Positions 23,780-35,499 of a stretch of DNA of 64,000 nt are shown piece after piece; positions within the stretch are counted from its first letter, which is position 1, and each line of letters begins with the position of its first letter. Source of the stretch: Phytophthora sp. 'mugwort' (Eukaryota; Oomycota; Peronosporomycetes; Peronosporales; Peronosporaceae); the NCBI GenBank assembly GCA_033558025.1, contig JAUCEF010000014.1, forward strand, positions 3,224,001 through 3,288,000, read 5' to 3'. The notes beneath the pieces were generated by a model. It worked only from the letters and a program-made list of their open reading frames with translations. It was not told the origin of the DNA and did not search any database. The position numbers and the translations under genes are program-made.

Positions 23780-25715
23780 CGGATGGTAGCATGTTTTGAT
23801 ACGGAGAATCCGATGGATCCAAACACGTCCCGGTGTTCGGACGTTTGATCGTTCGTGGATGACATATAATTTCAGTGGAAGAGTTGATGAATGTTTAGTT
23901 ACGTTGGACCGGCTCCTCATTCGATTCATCGAGTGTAGAATCAGCATCAGTTTACCAAGACATTCCGTGCAACACCAAGTCGATTTTCTCTCTCACGGGA
24001 TCTCGTCGAGTGGTATTTTTGCCAATCCAAAACGTTTGCAGAAATAGTTGAGTTGCCCTTCCCGAAAGCGAAGCAAGTGTTGCAAGCGTCATGTGTGCAC
24101 CGAACTGTTATAGTCGGTTCATTCAGAACCTGGATGTACACGGTGATGCCCTCTATCAGCTCAAGGACGCCGAAAGTACTTGAGAGAGCAATCTGACTTC
24201 AGCTAAGTCAGATTTTTGCAGCATTGAAGGAAAAGATTATTCGAGCTCCGAATTTGATCCCGTTAAAGACGTCTACGTTATCCTCTTTGCTAACGATCAG
24301 GCGTTGAGCTGTACTCTGATGCAGCCCAATGATATATTGCACCCAGTCCGGTTGTGTGGCCGAGTCCTCAAAGACAATGAAGTCACATACCACCCAGCTG
24401 AGAAGGAGCTGTTAGCCTTCCTTCATTCGTTAAAGGTCTGATATACGCTCCTGGCAAGCATACACACAACGTGTTTACTCGTTTGTCGACTTGGAATGGG
24501 TTACCAGTCCAAATCACTATACGGCCGAGCCACAGGTTTCGCTATGTTACTATGACCCTTCCATCTGGAGGTGAAACGGATACGGGAGCGGGATTTCGAC
24601 TGTGCCAGCTGCTACAGGCGCCGATCACTCCCCGCATCGGACTCGACGTGTCGCTCGCCCATATTGTCCCATATCAAATAACTCCGCTGTGGTGCGGCTC
24701 GACCCAGAACTATTGCATGCTCACCTGCCTCGGGATTGCAAAGGTTACGTACTGTCCTTCGATGGGTCCGCCAAGACTACGAAGCACGGTGGGTATGGAA
24801 GCTGTTCATGGATTCCGTGGCGCTTACCGTCATAGAAGAATGAGATCGCTGCGAGTGTGTACACGGTCAGCATAGCTGAGTACACCGGCATAACAAACGG
24901 AGTCACTGCGGCACTAAACCATGGCGTAACCGACCTAGTAATCGTCGGGGACTCCCGGCTTGCAATCTAGCAATCCATGTGGGCAATCGGGTGTAAGAAG
25001 GGGACGTTGCAAGCTGACTTGGCGCTCCACAAGGAGTTGACCGAGAAGCGAAGGTCGCTCCACTTATTTGCAAATAGCACGGTACTACAACGCAGCGCGT
25101 CGACTCCCTCACCACAGAAGAGCTTGAGAACAAGGCAGGTCGTGTAGTACTCAGCGGGGAGCGGAAGTCTGAGTTGAAGACGGTGAACAGAATTTCTGAG
25201 GAATTGTATGTGAAAAGTCAAGAGGAAGATGGCAATAAACGCAAGAACACCCGGATAGCATCAATGACCAGAAGGCAAACCCGCCGACTTCACTGTGATG
25301 AATAAACCATACGGAACACGACAGAAGGATCACCGAGGCTGGTTAGGCGAATACAGAAGTTGGCTGGAGACGAAACAGCCCTCCTGCCGGATCTAGAGGC
25401 TGCTGGAAATGGGTTCGAGTCGCCACGCCGAGTCCATTAATGAGCCGAGTAAAAGGTTTGACTCAAACACCATTGAGAAAAATCGCATTTCCACGTAACT
25501 GACATTGATCCCAGTATGGCGCAAGAGGACAGCAACGACGCATATCATGAGCTTAATACGAGGAGTTGAAGTGGGGTGACTTGAAGGCGTTACTTCGGTG
25601 AACACGATGGGCTCACCCACCGTCGTACCCAGCGAGCAAGCAAAATAATCGGCAACTTCGTAGTCGATGAAGACGGCCTGTTGTATTACCATGACCAGAC
25701 TCCATGATGTCCCTG
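23780..25715 (+). pseudogene. Second Gypsy pol remnant, plus strand (RNase H to integrase start)
   Basis: Opposite orientation to the preceding element. It contains degraded RT connection sequence (23870-24000), RNase H motifs HPVRLCGRVLKDNEVTYHPAE (around 24340-24400), a second RNase-H-like part with SFDGSAKTTKHGGYGS and LVIVGDSRLAIQ-like sequence (24750-24970), and a fragment resembling the integrase zinc-binding start (NFVVDEDGLLYYHD, around 25650-25700). Numerous stops. It belongs to a different Gypsy lineage from 20.7-23.7 kb, judging from the RNase H sequence. Confidence 0.7.
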
Positions 25716-25863
25716 GCACGGCCTACTGTGATAAATTTCCAGTATTACTCGTGCTCTAGTTTTGTCGGATGCCTCAGCTGCAGTTCCGTTCGGACTTGCA
25801 GACCTGCTCCGATTTCAATTTTCGGTGCACTCCTTAAGATTGCTCTCCCCTACCTTTCATAGC

Positions 25864-27260
25864 TTAACCTACTGATGCTTCTTTTCTCCAGCGGTCGGTA
25901 TTATCAGCGAATATGCTCTCGCTCCGATGCGTTGAATATTGAGCTCCGCTATTGTGCAGACCAGTATCATTTCGAACTTTCGTGGTGGTGAGCATGTTGC
26001 CGTTCGGATCGCCAGGACGCCAGAAGGAGAGCGATTCTGGCCGATGTACTACTGGGTTGTCATTCCAGTAGGACGTCGGCCAAAATCGCTCTTGTTCTGG
26101 CGTCCGGGCGATCGGCGGGTGTGATGGTGGTCTCGGCAGATCCACCACCCATTCCTCTGACGTTGTCCAGATTGCCTCCATTACCAGGTACCCCAGCTCC
26201 TGACTGTATTTGAAAATCTTGTCGCTGGCGTCTTCTGCCACTGGTTGCAGCAATGTCCCAATCAGCTGTTGTAGCAAATTGCCTGGTGACCACAGACCCA
26301 CGCCCCAATGTCGCGCCTATTCGTGGAGTGAAAACACCACTTTCTTCCACTCCTGCGTTGACCCCCGGAATGCCCACGTTTTCCAAGCCTCGTAGTAAAT
26401 GTATCGGCGCTAGGTGAGCCATTGGATGGTGTGTTTTACACGCTGCATCTACCAAACACTTTGCACCGAGGCCAGACCTACACCTCCAGCTTGTTTCGGA
26501 GTGTAAGGTAACCCCGGGTGTATCTTGTAGCAACTGGCCTCTGCACTTGTGGAGTGATACCACAGTAATTGTTTCTGAAAGTTCCGGGACTGCTTATCTG
26601 CCTATTGCGGGATGTCGAATGTGAACAGGACTGGAGGTATCATGACCACGTTTAGGATCTGTACTCTTCTTTCGACACTGGTCGCTAGCTGTGTCGCTGT
26701 AGCTAGCTGTCGCTTGATGTTAGGAATCCTTGCCGCTCAATTTACATTCGTTAGCTTGCCTGTGCCACCGGTGTGGGAGTGGGGCCAAGTATCGCACGTT
26801 GGCGTCCTGCTTGAGCACTGGAATGCCTAGGTAGTCCGGCATGTCGACTAATGTGTTCAAGAATATTATACGGCTTTTCGTGAGTTGCATCTGGAGGCTC
26901 GAGAGCCGCCCAAACCGTTCTACAATGTTCCTCCCTCGTGGCAGTTGCTGCACCTCGTTTAGGAAGACCGTTGGGCCGTCCACTAATGCAAAAAACTTGT
27001 GTCTCTCCCCCGTCCCTCCTGGTACTTTGCTGCTCGTGACCTATTTGGCCTGTCGTATCGCGTGCGCTAGCATTTCTGCTGCGAAAAGGAATAGTAATGG
27101 CGCCAGAGAGCACCCTTGCCGTATTCCGGATATCAAATATTGTGGCTTCGATAATTCCGCATTGACGAGGAGTCTTACCGTGGCGCCTTCGTGCAACATT
27201 CTTATCATATTTAAAATTCTGGCGAAAATCCGAACCAGACGGTAAGCACACACGGTTCAT
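25864..27260 (-). pseudogene. LINE (non-LTR) reverse transcriptase remnant
   Basis: The minus-strand pieces at 27253-27041 read [18 protein letters not shown] and [19 protein letters not shown], a typical non-LTR RT palm region. Downstream pieces (26983-26720) contain DMPDYLGIPVLKQDANVRYLG-like sequence in the frame expected after it. Frames change repeatedly. The tail (26563-25864) is Arg/Gly-rich and unassigned. Confidence 0.65.
26007..26113. repeat. 49-bp inverted repeat with 9-base loop
   Basis: 26007-26055 pairs with 26065-26113 at 43 of 49 positions, separated by GTTGTCATT. Such a long near-perfect palindrome could form a hairpin or derive from a snap-back duplication. It lies in the tail of the LINE remnant. 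Confidence 0.85.
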
Positions 27261-27915
27261 TAAAGAGCCTGTACAACAATGTATTCTCGTCTCCTGTCGG
27301 TTTCCGGTGCTTTCCCCCAGACACTAGCTCCTCGTCGATGCTTACTGTGCTATGCGTGATTGCATAGAGTACTGCAATTGCTGCCATCCACGCTTCTCCC
27401 GGCGGTTTCCGTGTGTCCGGTTTGTGGCTGCGCTCTACTCTGACTGTCCTGCTGGGACTCCGCTGCGGCCTTTCGTCTTGGTCTGGGCTTTTTACATCGA
27501 ATCCTCGCCCTCTGCTTCTTTCCGGTCTGGGTCCACAACGTCGAGGTATTTTACTTGCGATGGCGGCGTTCGGCCACTATCGAGTCCTGGCTAGGCTGTA
27601 GCCGTTGTCCGCTTCCTGCTTCCCGCCATTGCCTGCTGCTTTCCTCCCATCACCAGGGGGGGGGGCTTTGCTGCCGCGTCCTACTAGGCTTGCTATACTC
27701 AGATCAATAGAATTCAAGTCTGTTCTGTGTACTCTGTATCCTCCAATCCTGCCAGCGGGTACTACGCTGTCAGGGCTCCGCGGTCCATGCTGCTAAATTG
27801 GAAGTGCATCGCTGCAAATGCGTTTGTCCAGATGCTTGTGTTCTTCACACTTTAGGTGTGTTTGCCTAGCAATTTGTGTGATCGTATATTCTTCTTGTTT
27901 GTTTGTTTTGGTAGG
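27261..27915. other. Uncharacterised insert between LINE RT blocks
   Basis: The conserved RT blocks AWIVFLDLE (around 27985, minus) and the block at 27253 normally lie tens of residues apart but are about 650-700 bp apart here, so a segment seems inserted. It is C/T-rich on the plus strand, contains a run of ten G, and has no recognised ORF. Confidence 0.4.
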
Positions 27916-27929
27916 GTATTACAGACAAT

Positions 27930-28620
27930 CCTCACGCCCGTGATATCCGGAATACACTGATTCACTCCAGATCGAGAAAAACAATCCAGGCGGGCTCCCG
28001 ACTACCGGCGGCGTACTGTACCAGCGCACGTAAATCATCTGGTTCTTAGCGGTTGTGATACCGACAAAGAAGTCCGGCATTGACTTTTGCTGGTTGCGAC
28101 CCTGCTTAAGTCCTACCCCCCTCTAAATGCTCGATGAATCGTTCGAAGTCCCTGCACTGCTCTTGACGACACCCCCATCGCATCAACACTAGCAAGAGTT
28201 TGCGCCGACCAATGTAGTCGTTCCTTTAGTTATCCCGTAGTCAGGTATTCCGGCGTGGCGGGGACAGCAGCCAACATCCCCCTCGTCTACCTCGCTTTCG
28301 ATCGTCACCTAGCTCACACTGGGCACCCACCTCGCGCTCGACGCGGTAGAAGTCCACGTCCATGGGCTCAGCCACCGCGGTGTTCCTTTTCTGTGGGTTC
28401 AATAGCTCATCTACTGACAACGAGTTGTAGGTATGCAGGCGCGACAACATCGCCGTAATGCCGGCTTCCGCATACTCGAACGTATTACAATCAAGAAGGC
28501 CTGTCTTCATCCAGCAGGTAGAAAAACGGCTAGTAGACACATCGTCCCAGCCCCACAGCACCGCTTGCAGCAGGTAGACTTTAGCGACGATGCACGAGTC
28601 CATTGACGGGCCAGCTTCCT
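27930..28620 (-). pseudogene. Retroelement fragments (LINE RT motif A and a gag-like piece)
   Basis: 28060-27970 on the minus strand reads DDLRALVQYAAGSREPAWIVFLDLE, a non-LTR RT motif A context. 28603-28241 is a 120-aa open piece with AVLWGWDDVSTSRF and NTAVAEPMDVDFYRVERE, which looks gag-like. The two may be from different elements. Stops separate them. Confidence 0.45.
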
Positions 28621-29700
28621 ATGAGCCATTTGGGGCAAATGCTAGGAAAGTTTGATCCTCTAAAGTGCCGTCAGTCTGTAATCAGACTGATGGTGGACCT
28701 GCTGGTTGATGTGGTCAGCTCAGGTTGACCTGGGCAGTTGGTCGAAAGGGGTTTTATGCCTGCGGCTCCCTCCTTGCACTACACGGCTGCGGTGTGTTGC
28801 ATTTGGTAGGGTGTTAATGACTGGCGGTTTGTCAATAACAAATCACTTTAGTTTTTGCCTCACCCAAGGAGCATCTCTCTTTGCTGCTTCCCGAACGACC
28901 AACATCATCACCACTGACCTGATCGAAGCTGCATGATCCCAAACCTATATGGAAGACGCACATGTGATCAAGCTCAAGAAGAGATGGCGCGAACAATACA
29001 GCGCGGAGAGGACGCATTAAACCACCAAGGTTCGAGGGGTCTTTTGAACTATATCAAGTGGAGCTGGAGCTGTACTTGGCTGAGGAAGAAGCCTGGTACG
29101 TCGTAAGCGGGACAGGGACACGACATGCGACGGATGTAATCTACAAAAGCAGTTCGATACGAGGGATCGGCTGGCAAGAGCGACGCTTTTAAAGGGCATG
29201 CGTGAATGCCAAAATGAAGATGCTAACAAGCTGTACCAACTGGCAACTGCCAGAGAGATGTGGAACACACTCGTGCAGACAAGACACAGCGGGACAACTT
29301 GTACGCTATCTTAGTTCGTCGACAGTTGTATCACGCCAGACATGACAGAGGGAAACCGGTGGAAGACTATTTGAAGAAGATGACGACCCTGCGACAGCAA
29401 TTCGGGAACGTGGACCCAATGCATGCCATTACGGATGAGTGAATGGCACAAGTGCTGCGCATGGGAGTTGCACTCACGCATCGGGACCTGCTTGACTTGC
29501 CAACATGACAGGGTAGTCCGCCGACATTGTAACAGGTGACGAACGCACTTTGGTCAAGACGACGAGCGGGATAGGATGACAGCTGAAATTGGAGGTCAAC
29601 AGGAAAGTGGAGTATGGAACATGGCGATGAACACTACGAATGCCGGCAATGGAAAATCGTACGGAACGAGCGCTGGTAGTGGCTTTAAGCAGAGGAAGCG

Positions 29701-31500
29701 ATTAGAGATAATGCGTCCCGAATACGCGCCCAAACCTAAATTTCTGTCCCAAATATGTACTTTATATGTTTGCTTTGGGATCAATTTTAGGGGCACGAAT
29801 AACCGGGCCATCACCAGTTCAAGAGTATTGTGGCCCAAAATAAGCAAAAAAAATTGCAACTTAAGCGCAACATTCGTGAAACTTAAATTTGAACAGCCGT
29901 TTCCACCAAGAACCATTCGTTTCTGTTGGCACGCAGCACATTACACACAGCAAATCAGACCGCATTTTTAGTGATGAAGCACAACGGCATTACATACTCC
30001 GTAAAGAGCAGATACCACGACACTACGTGTGCAGTCACTTCCGCTCTACGAGCTGCCCCGCTCGCCTAACCGTAAAGTCATACAGTACTATCGCAGAAAC
30101 CAACACTCACTCATGCACACGACCTGCGGAAGTCGTAGAGGAAGCCACCGAGGAGATGCGTGAGGTCATGGAGTCGATGGATACCTCCGACATGGCCCTA
30201 GCCACTTCCGTGTTTGGAAGGGGGCGGTCGCGCTCCTTTGTCGCAAGCACGGCGCTGACGCAAGCCTCCGCTATATGCCTCGTCACACGGCCGTGTCGTT
30301 CATCAAAAACTTGCGGAACAAGCTGACGGGTGGTGACGTTTTTCCTGCTATCGAGATGGAGCGTCTCTCCAAATGATGAACGACCGTTTTTGCAATTTCA
30401 CTACGTGTACGCGAAGGCTGGTACAGTGAAGCGTATGATTGGATTTGCCCACCCCGACCTGCTTCGTCTGCTCAGGTATTCCAAGAACCCGCTCTTTATC
30501 GACTGCACGTTCAAGGTTTGTCCGAAGCCGTTTTCCCATCTCGCTATTGTAATGGGCTACGATCCCGCCTACGATCTCTACCTGCCCATCTTCTACGTGC
30601 TGCTTCCGGACAAGCACCAAGGAACGTACTGGCACCTACTGGACAATGTCACCATGCAATGTGATTTTCAGATTGACCCTCGCTATGTAACTTGTGACTT
30701 TGAGCTTGGCCTATTAGGTGCTGTAGGCCATCAATTCTAGGGTGTCCCTATCGTAGGATGCCTCTTCCACTGGAAGCAGTCACTACGGCGCAAGCTGATT
30801 GACCTGCGCATTCCCACGGATACGGTAAGTCACGTCATGATATCTGGCGTGATAGATGTGCTGATAGTCATTCCGACTAATGAAATTGCCTAAAAAGGCA
30901 TACCGTTCGTCCGCAATCGCATTAATGAGTCGGGCCACCGTGCAAATGGGATACGTTCTGGCGCTACTGTAACAGTACAAGGATGCAATTACGATCCAGC
31001 GATGTAGAACGTCAACAGGATTGCGAACACCATCGACATCGTAAACCGCACGAACAATGCGCTCGAGCGGTTCAACAGACCTCAACGAGTCTTCCACCTC
31101 GCCTCATCCTAATTTACTGGCGTTTATGGCTGTGATAAAGGAGAAGTCGAAGAGCTACGTCGATCTTATTGAGGATAAAACTAAACACAACCGCCAACGA
31201 TCTCCAGAGCACGGCAACGTCGTCAGCGTGACATCCCTGACGAGTATTACCACCTTTGTAAAGAGCTGGACCTAGACTAGTACCCTTTTACAATCAGCAA
31301 AACGCTGCTAAGTTTTGATTAAACATTTATGGTAATAAACAAACTCTGATTTATGTCCCAAATTTGTCCCGAACAGGCTGCTCACAAATATGCGCTCAAC
31401 GCCTCGTTCCCGAAAATGTCCCCAAAACCGTGCCCAAGACCTTGATGTATCTGGGAAAAATTGGGTTTGGTCGCGTATTTGGGACGCATTCCCAGCTACC
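29701..31500 (+). mobile_element. Mutator-like element (MULE) with 9-bp target duplication
   Basis: GAGGAAGCG is directly repeated at 29692-29700 and 31501-31509, the 9-bp duplication typical of Mutator elements. The ends form imperfect terminal inverted repeats: AATGCGTCCCGAATACGCG at 29719 and its counterpart AATGCGTCCCAAATACGCG in reverse complement ending near 31491. The interior is a degenerate MULE transposase. Confidence 0.88.
29890..31275 (+). pseudogene. MULE transposase pseudogene
   Basis: The N-terminal part (29889-30326) contains a FLYWCH-like zinc finger (YVCSHFRSTSCPARL..NTHSC). The catalytic domain (30330-30800) has FIDCTFKVCPK, LPIFYVLLPDKHQGTYW, TCDFELGLLGAV and CLFHWKQSLRRKL, i.e. 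the MULE acidic residues and the C/H motif. The C-terminal piece is at 31057-31275 (NLLAFMAVIKEKSKSY). A stop after GHQF and frame changes near 30330 and 30800-31060 make it non-functional. Confidence 0.83.
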
Positions 31501-32032
31501 GAGGAAGCGTAAACGTTTTTACTGCGTAAGCGTGGGACACTTCTCAAGCGGCACTGCCGCTCCTATTTAAAGGACCATAAGAAGGCGCAGACGGACCAGA
31601 AGAATACTAGGCAGAAAGGAACAAAAGACGAAACATGGCGAAGAAGAAGTAAGAACCGAAATTACCTTAGTTATCGCATACAGCAAAGTGTACGTACAGA
31701 GACCAGCTTTCTACTGTCCTGTCTATCTAAAGTGTTCACCAGCATCTCCCGCTTTCATTCAAGTTTCCTTCTCGGGCGTAAACGCGACCAACTTGTCAGT
31801 GTATATGTCGTGCAGCAAGGCAGGAGGTGTTCTTGTAAGTGTCCATCGACGACTACGACGTCGACGGACAAAAACGAGAAATTGACGTAAAATATTAATT
31901 GCACTCCGTAAAATAAGACACTGGAACAGTGTACCATTAGTTTTATCCAATCATCGTATAGTTCAGCTAGTTGTGCGCTCAAAATTAAATCTAAACCAAT
32001 CCGTGACGAATTCATGTAGTACCATGATTTTC

Positions 32033-32162
32033 TAAACGGGCGCTCATTGCGCCCTTTAAGCATTGGCTTTTTATTTGACATGTAGAAAACCTACATAGAC
32101 CGTAATGTCGCGACCTGACCCTAGCACCGTGATTTTAAAAGGGCGCAGGGAGCACCCTTTTA
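32033..32162. mobile_element. 130-bp MITE with hairpin termini and TA ends
   Basis: The ends are inverted (AAACGGGCGC..GCGCCCTTTAA at left; AAAGGGTGC..GCGCCCTTTTAA at right in reverse complement) and each end is itself a small palindrome (GGGCGC-N5-GCGCCC). TA occurs at both borders (32033-32034, 32161-32162), suggesting a Tc1/mariner-type TA duplication. Confidence 0.7.
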
Positions 32163-32217
32163 GGAGGATTGACTTAGTTTTGAATAGTATAGTTTATCCC
32201 TTAGGCGCACGAAAGGG

Positions 32218-32477
32218 TTAAGTTCTTCGCTGACAAGGACCTTGATGTCACTGAGGAGCTTTTGGAGCACGTTGCTGCCCAGGGCATAATATTTCGGGTG
32301 CGTGACCTAGTTCAGCACCGGTGGACGGCCAGAGTCGATCCTATGAGATCCTTGTCGGGTTTAGTAGCAATTGAGGACTCACGGAAGCCTCTGGCTGCAG
32401 TGCACAAAGCCGCGAGTACGGTAGTGCAAGCCTATGTTGCCAAACCTAAAGACTCGAAGCTAGAGCACCAGCGCTAG
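32218..32477 (+). pseudogene. Gypsy integrase C-terminal (chromodomain-like) remnant
   Basis: The open piece reads FFADKDLDVTEELLEHVAAQ, RVRDLVQHRW and a decayed chromodomain-like stretch up to KLEHQR, ending at TAG 32475. It resembles the terminus of Gypsy polyproteins of this lineage. Nothing of the rest of that pol is seen to the left. Downstream sequence to about 33.1 kb could be its LTR. Confidence 0.55.
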
Positions 32478-34360
32478 AAGCGCCGACAAAGCGACGGTAA
32501 TGGATCACTGATGGTGTCGTGAGGTACCGGTACTTTGGGTATATTGGTAACTTTGGTCGCTAAGTTGAGGGTCCCTCGGCATAGCGACCACTGTTATCAC
32601 TGAGACGAGACAATCTGATCAAGTTTGCTTCAACTGCAACGAGTCGAAGCCGATCGGTCCATTTTAACATTGATAGTACCGACTTATGCATGAGACGAGG
32701 AATACCGAATGGTGTGTCATACATAACATATATTGTTCAAAACAATTTACCGAGTGGTCAGATTGGGCTTGGTGGGGGACTGTAGTGGGTGCGGCATGAA
32801 AGCCCAACCACGACCACGCAGTATAGTCGAGTATGGCGGCGGTGCTGGGTAGCTCCCCTGCTGCCAGCATCTGGTTGCAGTCAGCCATGTGTGTTGTTGC
32901 TCAGCCAGTGCTGTTGTTCAGTATGGATGAATGTTGAACCTGAGCGCCGTGTAGAGCGCCACCACTGGGACGCTGGTGGTGGCGATGTAAGGCAGCTAGC
33001 TAGTCGGCATGCATGTTTTAGTTTCTCACTTTTGGTTTTATCTCAAAGCCGTCAGCGCGACAAATTCGGCAGCGGACTGAAGGAAGTACCACCTGCCCCC
33101 GACTGTTTTAACATTTTAGTGTGACCAACTACAGTCTCATAGGTAACACAATGAAAGGAAGCATCCGAGTTTCGCGTGGCTGGGTGATCTTCCGGCGCCC
33201 CCGCGGCTCGCTTTACTCGCGCTATGGAGATTGTACGTTCGAGTGAGTGCAATGCGCGGCTCGCGGCCGCGCGTTGCTGGGCCCGCCTCAGCAAATACTC
33301 GCGGGCTCCATGCACAGGTTTGCTATGGCTGCGCGCACTCGCACCCGCTCGCCTTAGTTGGTGCCCGGTTATGAACCAACTGCGTCGCCCTTCCCCATCG
33401 GTGTTTACAAGCATGCTGCATTGCGGCATCCGTGTTTTTTTTTTTTTTTTTAGTATGACACGTGTAGCTGTGCCCATCTAGCCTCGTCACATTACACTGT
33501 ACTTTTGTATTGAAGATCTCCCAGCTACCTTTACCCTAGCCCCCCGAGGACGGACGGCATCGTAGTCTTGAGCTTTGCTTCGCAAAGGTAGTCACTGCGC
33601 TCCTGAGATGAAAAGATTCTAAGCTCGGCCCGCTACCTTGCTCGGCGCTAGGCCCACCTCCTCACATACCCCGCGGTCCTGCTTGCGGGCACCCCGTGTG
33701 GGTTTGCTGCGGCTACGCGCGCTCGCAACCGCTCTCCTTCGTTAGTCGTTTTGTGTGACTTTCCCCCCCCCCTCCTCTTTCAGATGGGCACACCAATCAC
33801 TCTCTTTAGCATTTCCTCTTATGCGGGCTGCCTTGCTTTTATGAGAATTCCTGATAGGCATATGCCGTTAAAAGGATAGCCTATCCAACATACTGCACCG
33901 TGAATCATGCACACCGAGTCTGCACGATTTCGACTGCGTAATATGAGGGATTTCCTACTCAGTGATTTTCACTGAGATTCGTGACCGTTACAAATTTTGA
34001 ACTTACTACGCTGCGAATACTACTACCAATAATAATAATATGGTACTAAAAATGTCAACACTTAGCGAAGGAAAACGATAGTTGACCCGTCAATGCTGGC
34101 GTGGACCTTCGCGCGCTAGCGATTATTCAGCCCAGCGAAATAGACGTAGCTCGGCTCAGGGTCAGCATCCCCCATGCCCCCATCTTTACAGTCGTCCGTG
34201 GCCTCGTCGCCCTCCGCCTTCTCATTTGCCTTCTACCACCCGCCTTGTCTAAAACTATCTTGATGAAGTGGACCTTGCTAGTTAAATTACTCTCTAGCTT
34301 ATTTCGTTTTATTAGTCATCCAATGTCTTGGGCCCGCAGGCAGGCTTGCGGAAAAGGTGA
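32478..34360. other. Gene-free repetitive interval
   Basis: No supported gene is seen. It contains a T18 run (around 33433-33450) and two copies of a GC-rich dispersed repeat (33225-33375 and about 33590-33760). ORFs here are short and show no family signature. Confidence 0.5.
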
Positions 34361-35285
34361 TACTAATAATTAATTTGACATTAATTAAATTTTAATTTGA
34401 TTTAATCTTTGAGATTTAATATTTTAATATTTAAATTTTACTAATATTTGTTTTTCTTAAATCATATAAAAATTTTAAATTTTTATAAAACACCGTAAAA
34501 CGGTATTAATTAGATTAAATGTTTTTAATATAAATATTAATAAAGATTAATTTAATTATTAATAATTATAATGTTTTTAATTTTCTATTTTTTTTTTACC
34601 TGTTTTACGTTTTGGTTGTGGCTTAGCAGGCGTACTTAACCTTATGTGGCACCCCAAAACGCCGGCGTCTTGCGGTTTTCTTGGCGGTCTTCGTGGAGTT
34701 CTCACCGCTGGCGCCATGAAGGATGACAAACAGAATGAGGCTCAGAGAACGCAGGCACTGACAGTGTAAGTGTGCTCCTAAATGCATTGCCATCTAGCCA
34801 TGTAGTACTACAGTAATACTTGTACAATTACTGCATAACAAATCGATTTGACAGATCTCATAATAATATGGTATGGACAACATCGCAATGACACGACAGT
34901 ATCCTGTACGGTATTTTTAAGGCAAGATGGAATACTTAAAAGTAATCTATCTTGACAAAATCTACTGCACATGCACAGGGGTGGTCGATACTGTCGACTC
35001 GACAGCACCGCACCTTGATATTAAACTAAGTTTATATACTTAAAATTAAAGGTAACCTAATGCACAATAGGATTGAAGTTCTTTTTTTATTCCCTTCGAA
35101 GAACGATGATGCCATAATTGCTTGCAAAGGTACTCGATGGAAGAAAAGATATTAACTCCAATGCTGGGCTCGCTAAAATGCTTGGCTCTCGTCCCACCTT
35201 CGCTAATATCATTCGAGATTGCTTCGCGGGAACCCCGCATGGGTTTCTACACGCTCGCAATCGCTTGCCTCCGATTGTCACTCTC
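33225..35285 (+). repeat. Three diverged copies of a ~130-bp dispersed repeat
   Basis: Copies at about 33225-33375, 33620-33760 and 35165-35285 share the series ..TTGCT-GG-C..CCCACCTC..GCGGG..CCCC-TG-GGGTTTGCT..GC(T)CGCA(A)CCGCT-CCTTCG. Spacing and orientation are the same. They look like truncated SINE or solo-LTR relics; no RNA polymerase III boxes were confirmed. Confidence 0.5.
34361..34605. other. AT-rich island
   Basis: About 240 bases are almost entirely A and T (TTAATTT, ATTTAAAT and AATATT strings) in a region otherwise near 50% GC. A small palindrome ACCGTAAAACGGT sits inside. No coding signal. Confidence 0.75.
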
Positions 35286-35499
35286 CCTTTTCGAAATTAC
35301 TGTGCAGGTATGTACAGTACATATACTGTATACACACTCGATCAATCATGCGCTTTGCAGGTATCTTGTCAAGATTTGAACGTTAATTTACTATACTACT
35401 CGTCGCTGTTCGTAAGGCAGCTTTGATCACAGGATCTGCACTCGCGCGTCGTCAGGCGGTCCCCCACTCCCCCGTCACCACTAAGTGGTGACCACTTGA

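Larger units (their letters stand above)
28960..31690 (+). mobile_element. Copia gag remnant split by a MULE
   Basis: The left part (about 28960-29700) is Copia gag: YQVELELYLAEEEAW, then an open piece at 29260-29442 (KTQRDNLYAILVRRQLYHAR, DYLKKMTTLRQQFG), then MAQVLRMGVALTHRDLL after a stop. The right part resumes at 31501 with a decayed zinc knuckle (RFYCVSVGHF) and a Lys-rich tail to about 31690. Between them lies the MULE at 29701-31500. No pol follows, so this Copia is a truncated copy. Confidence 0.75.

Noticed and set aside
25330..25425. tRNA-like string GGTTCGAGTC with a D-loop-like GGTTAGGCG upstream
   Set aside because: No acceptor-stem or anticodon-stem pairing found by eye, and the stretch lies in Gypsy-derived sequence.
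33430..33452. T18 homopolymer as a LINE/SINE poly-A tail
   Set aside because: No element body could be attached to it and no target duplication was seen.
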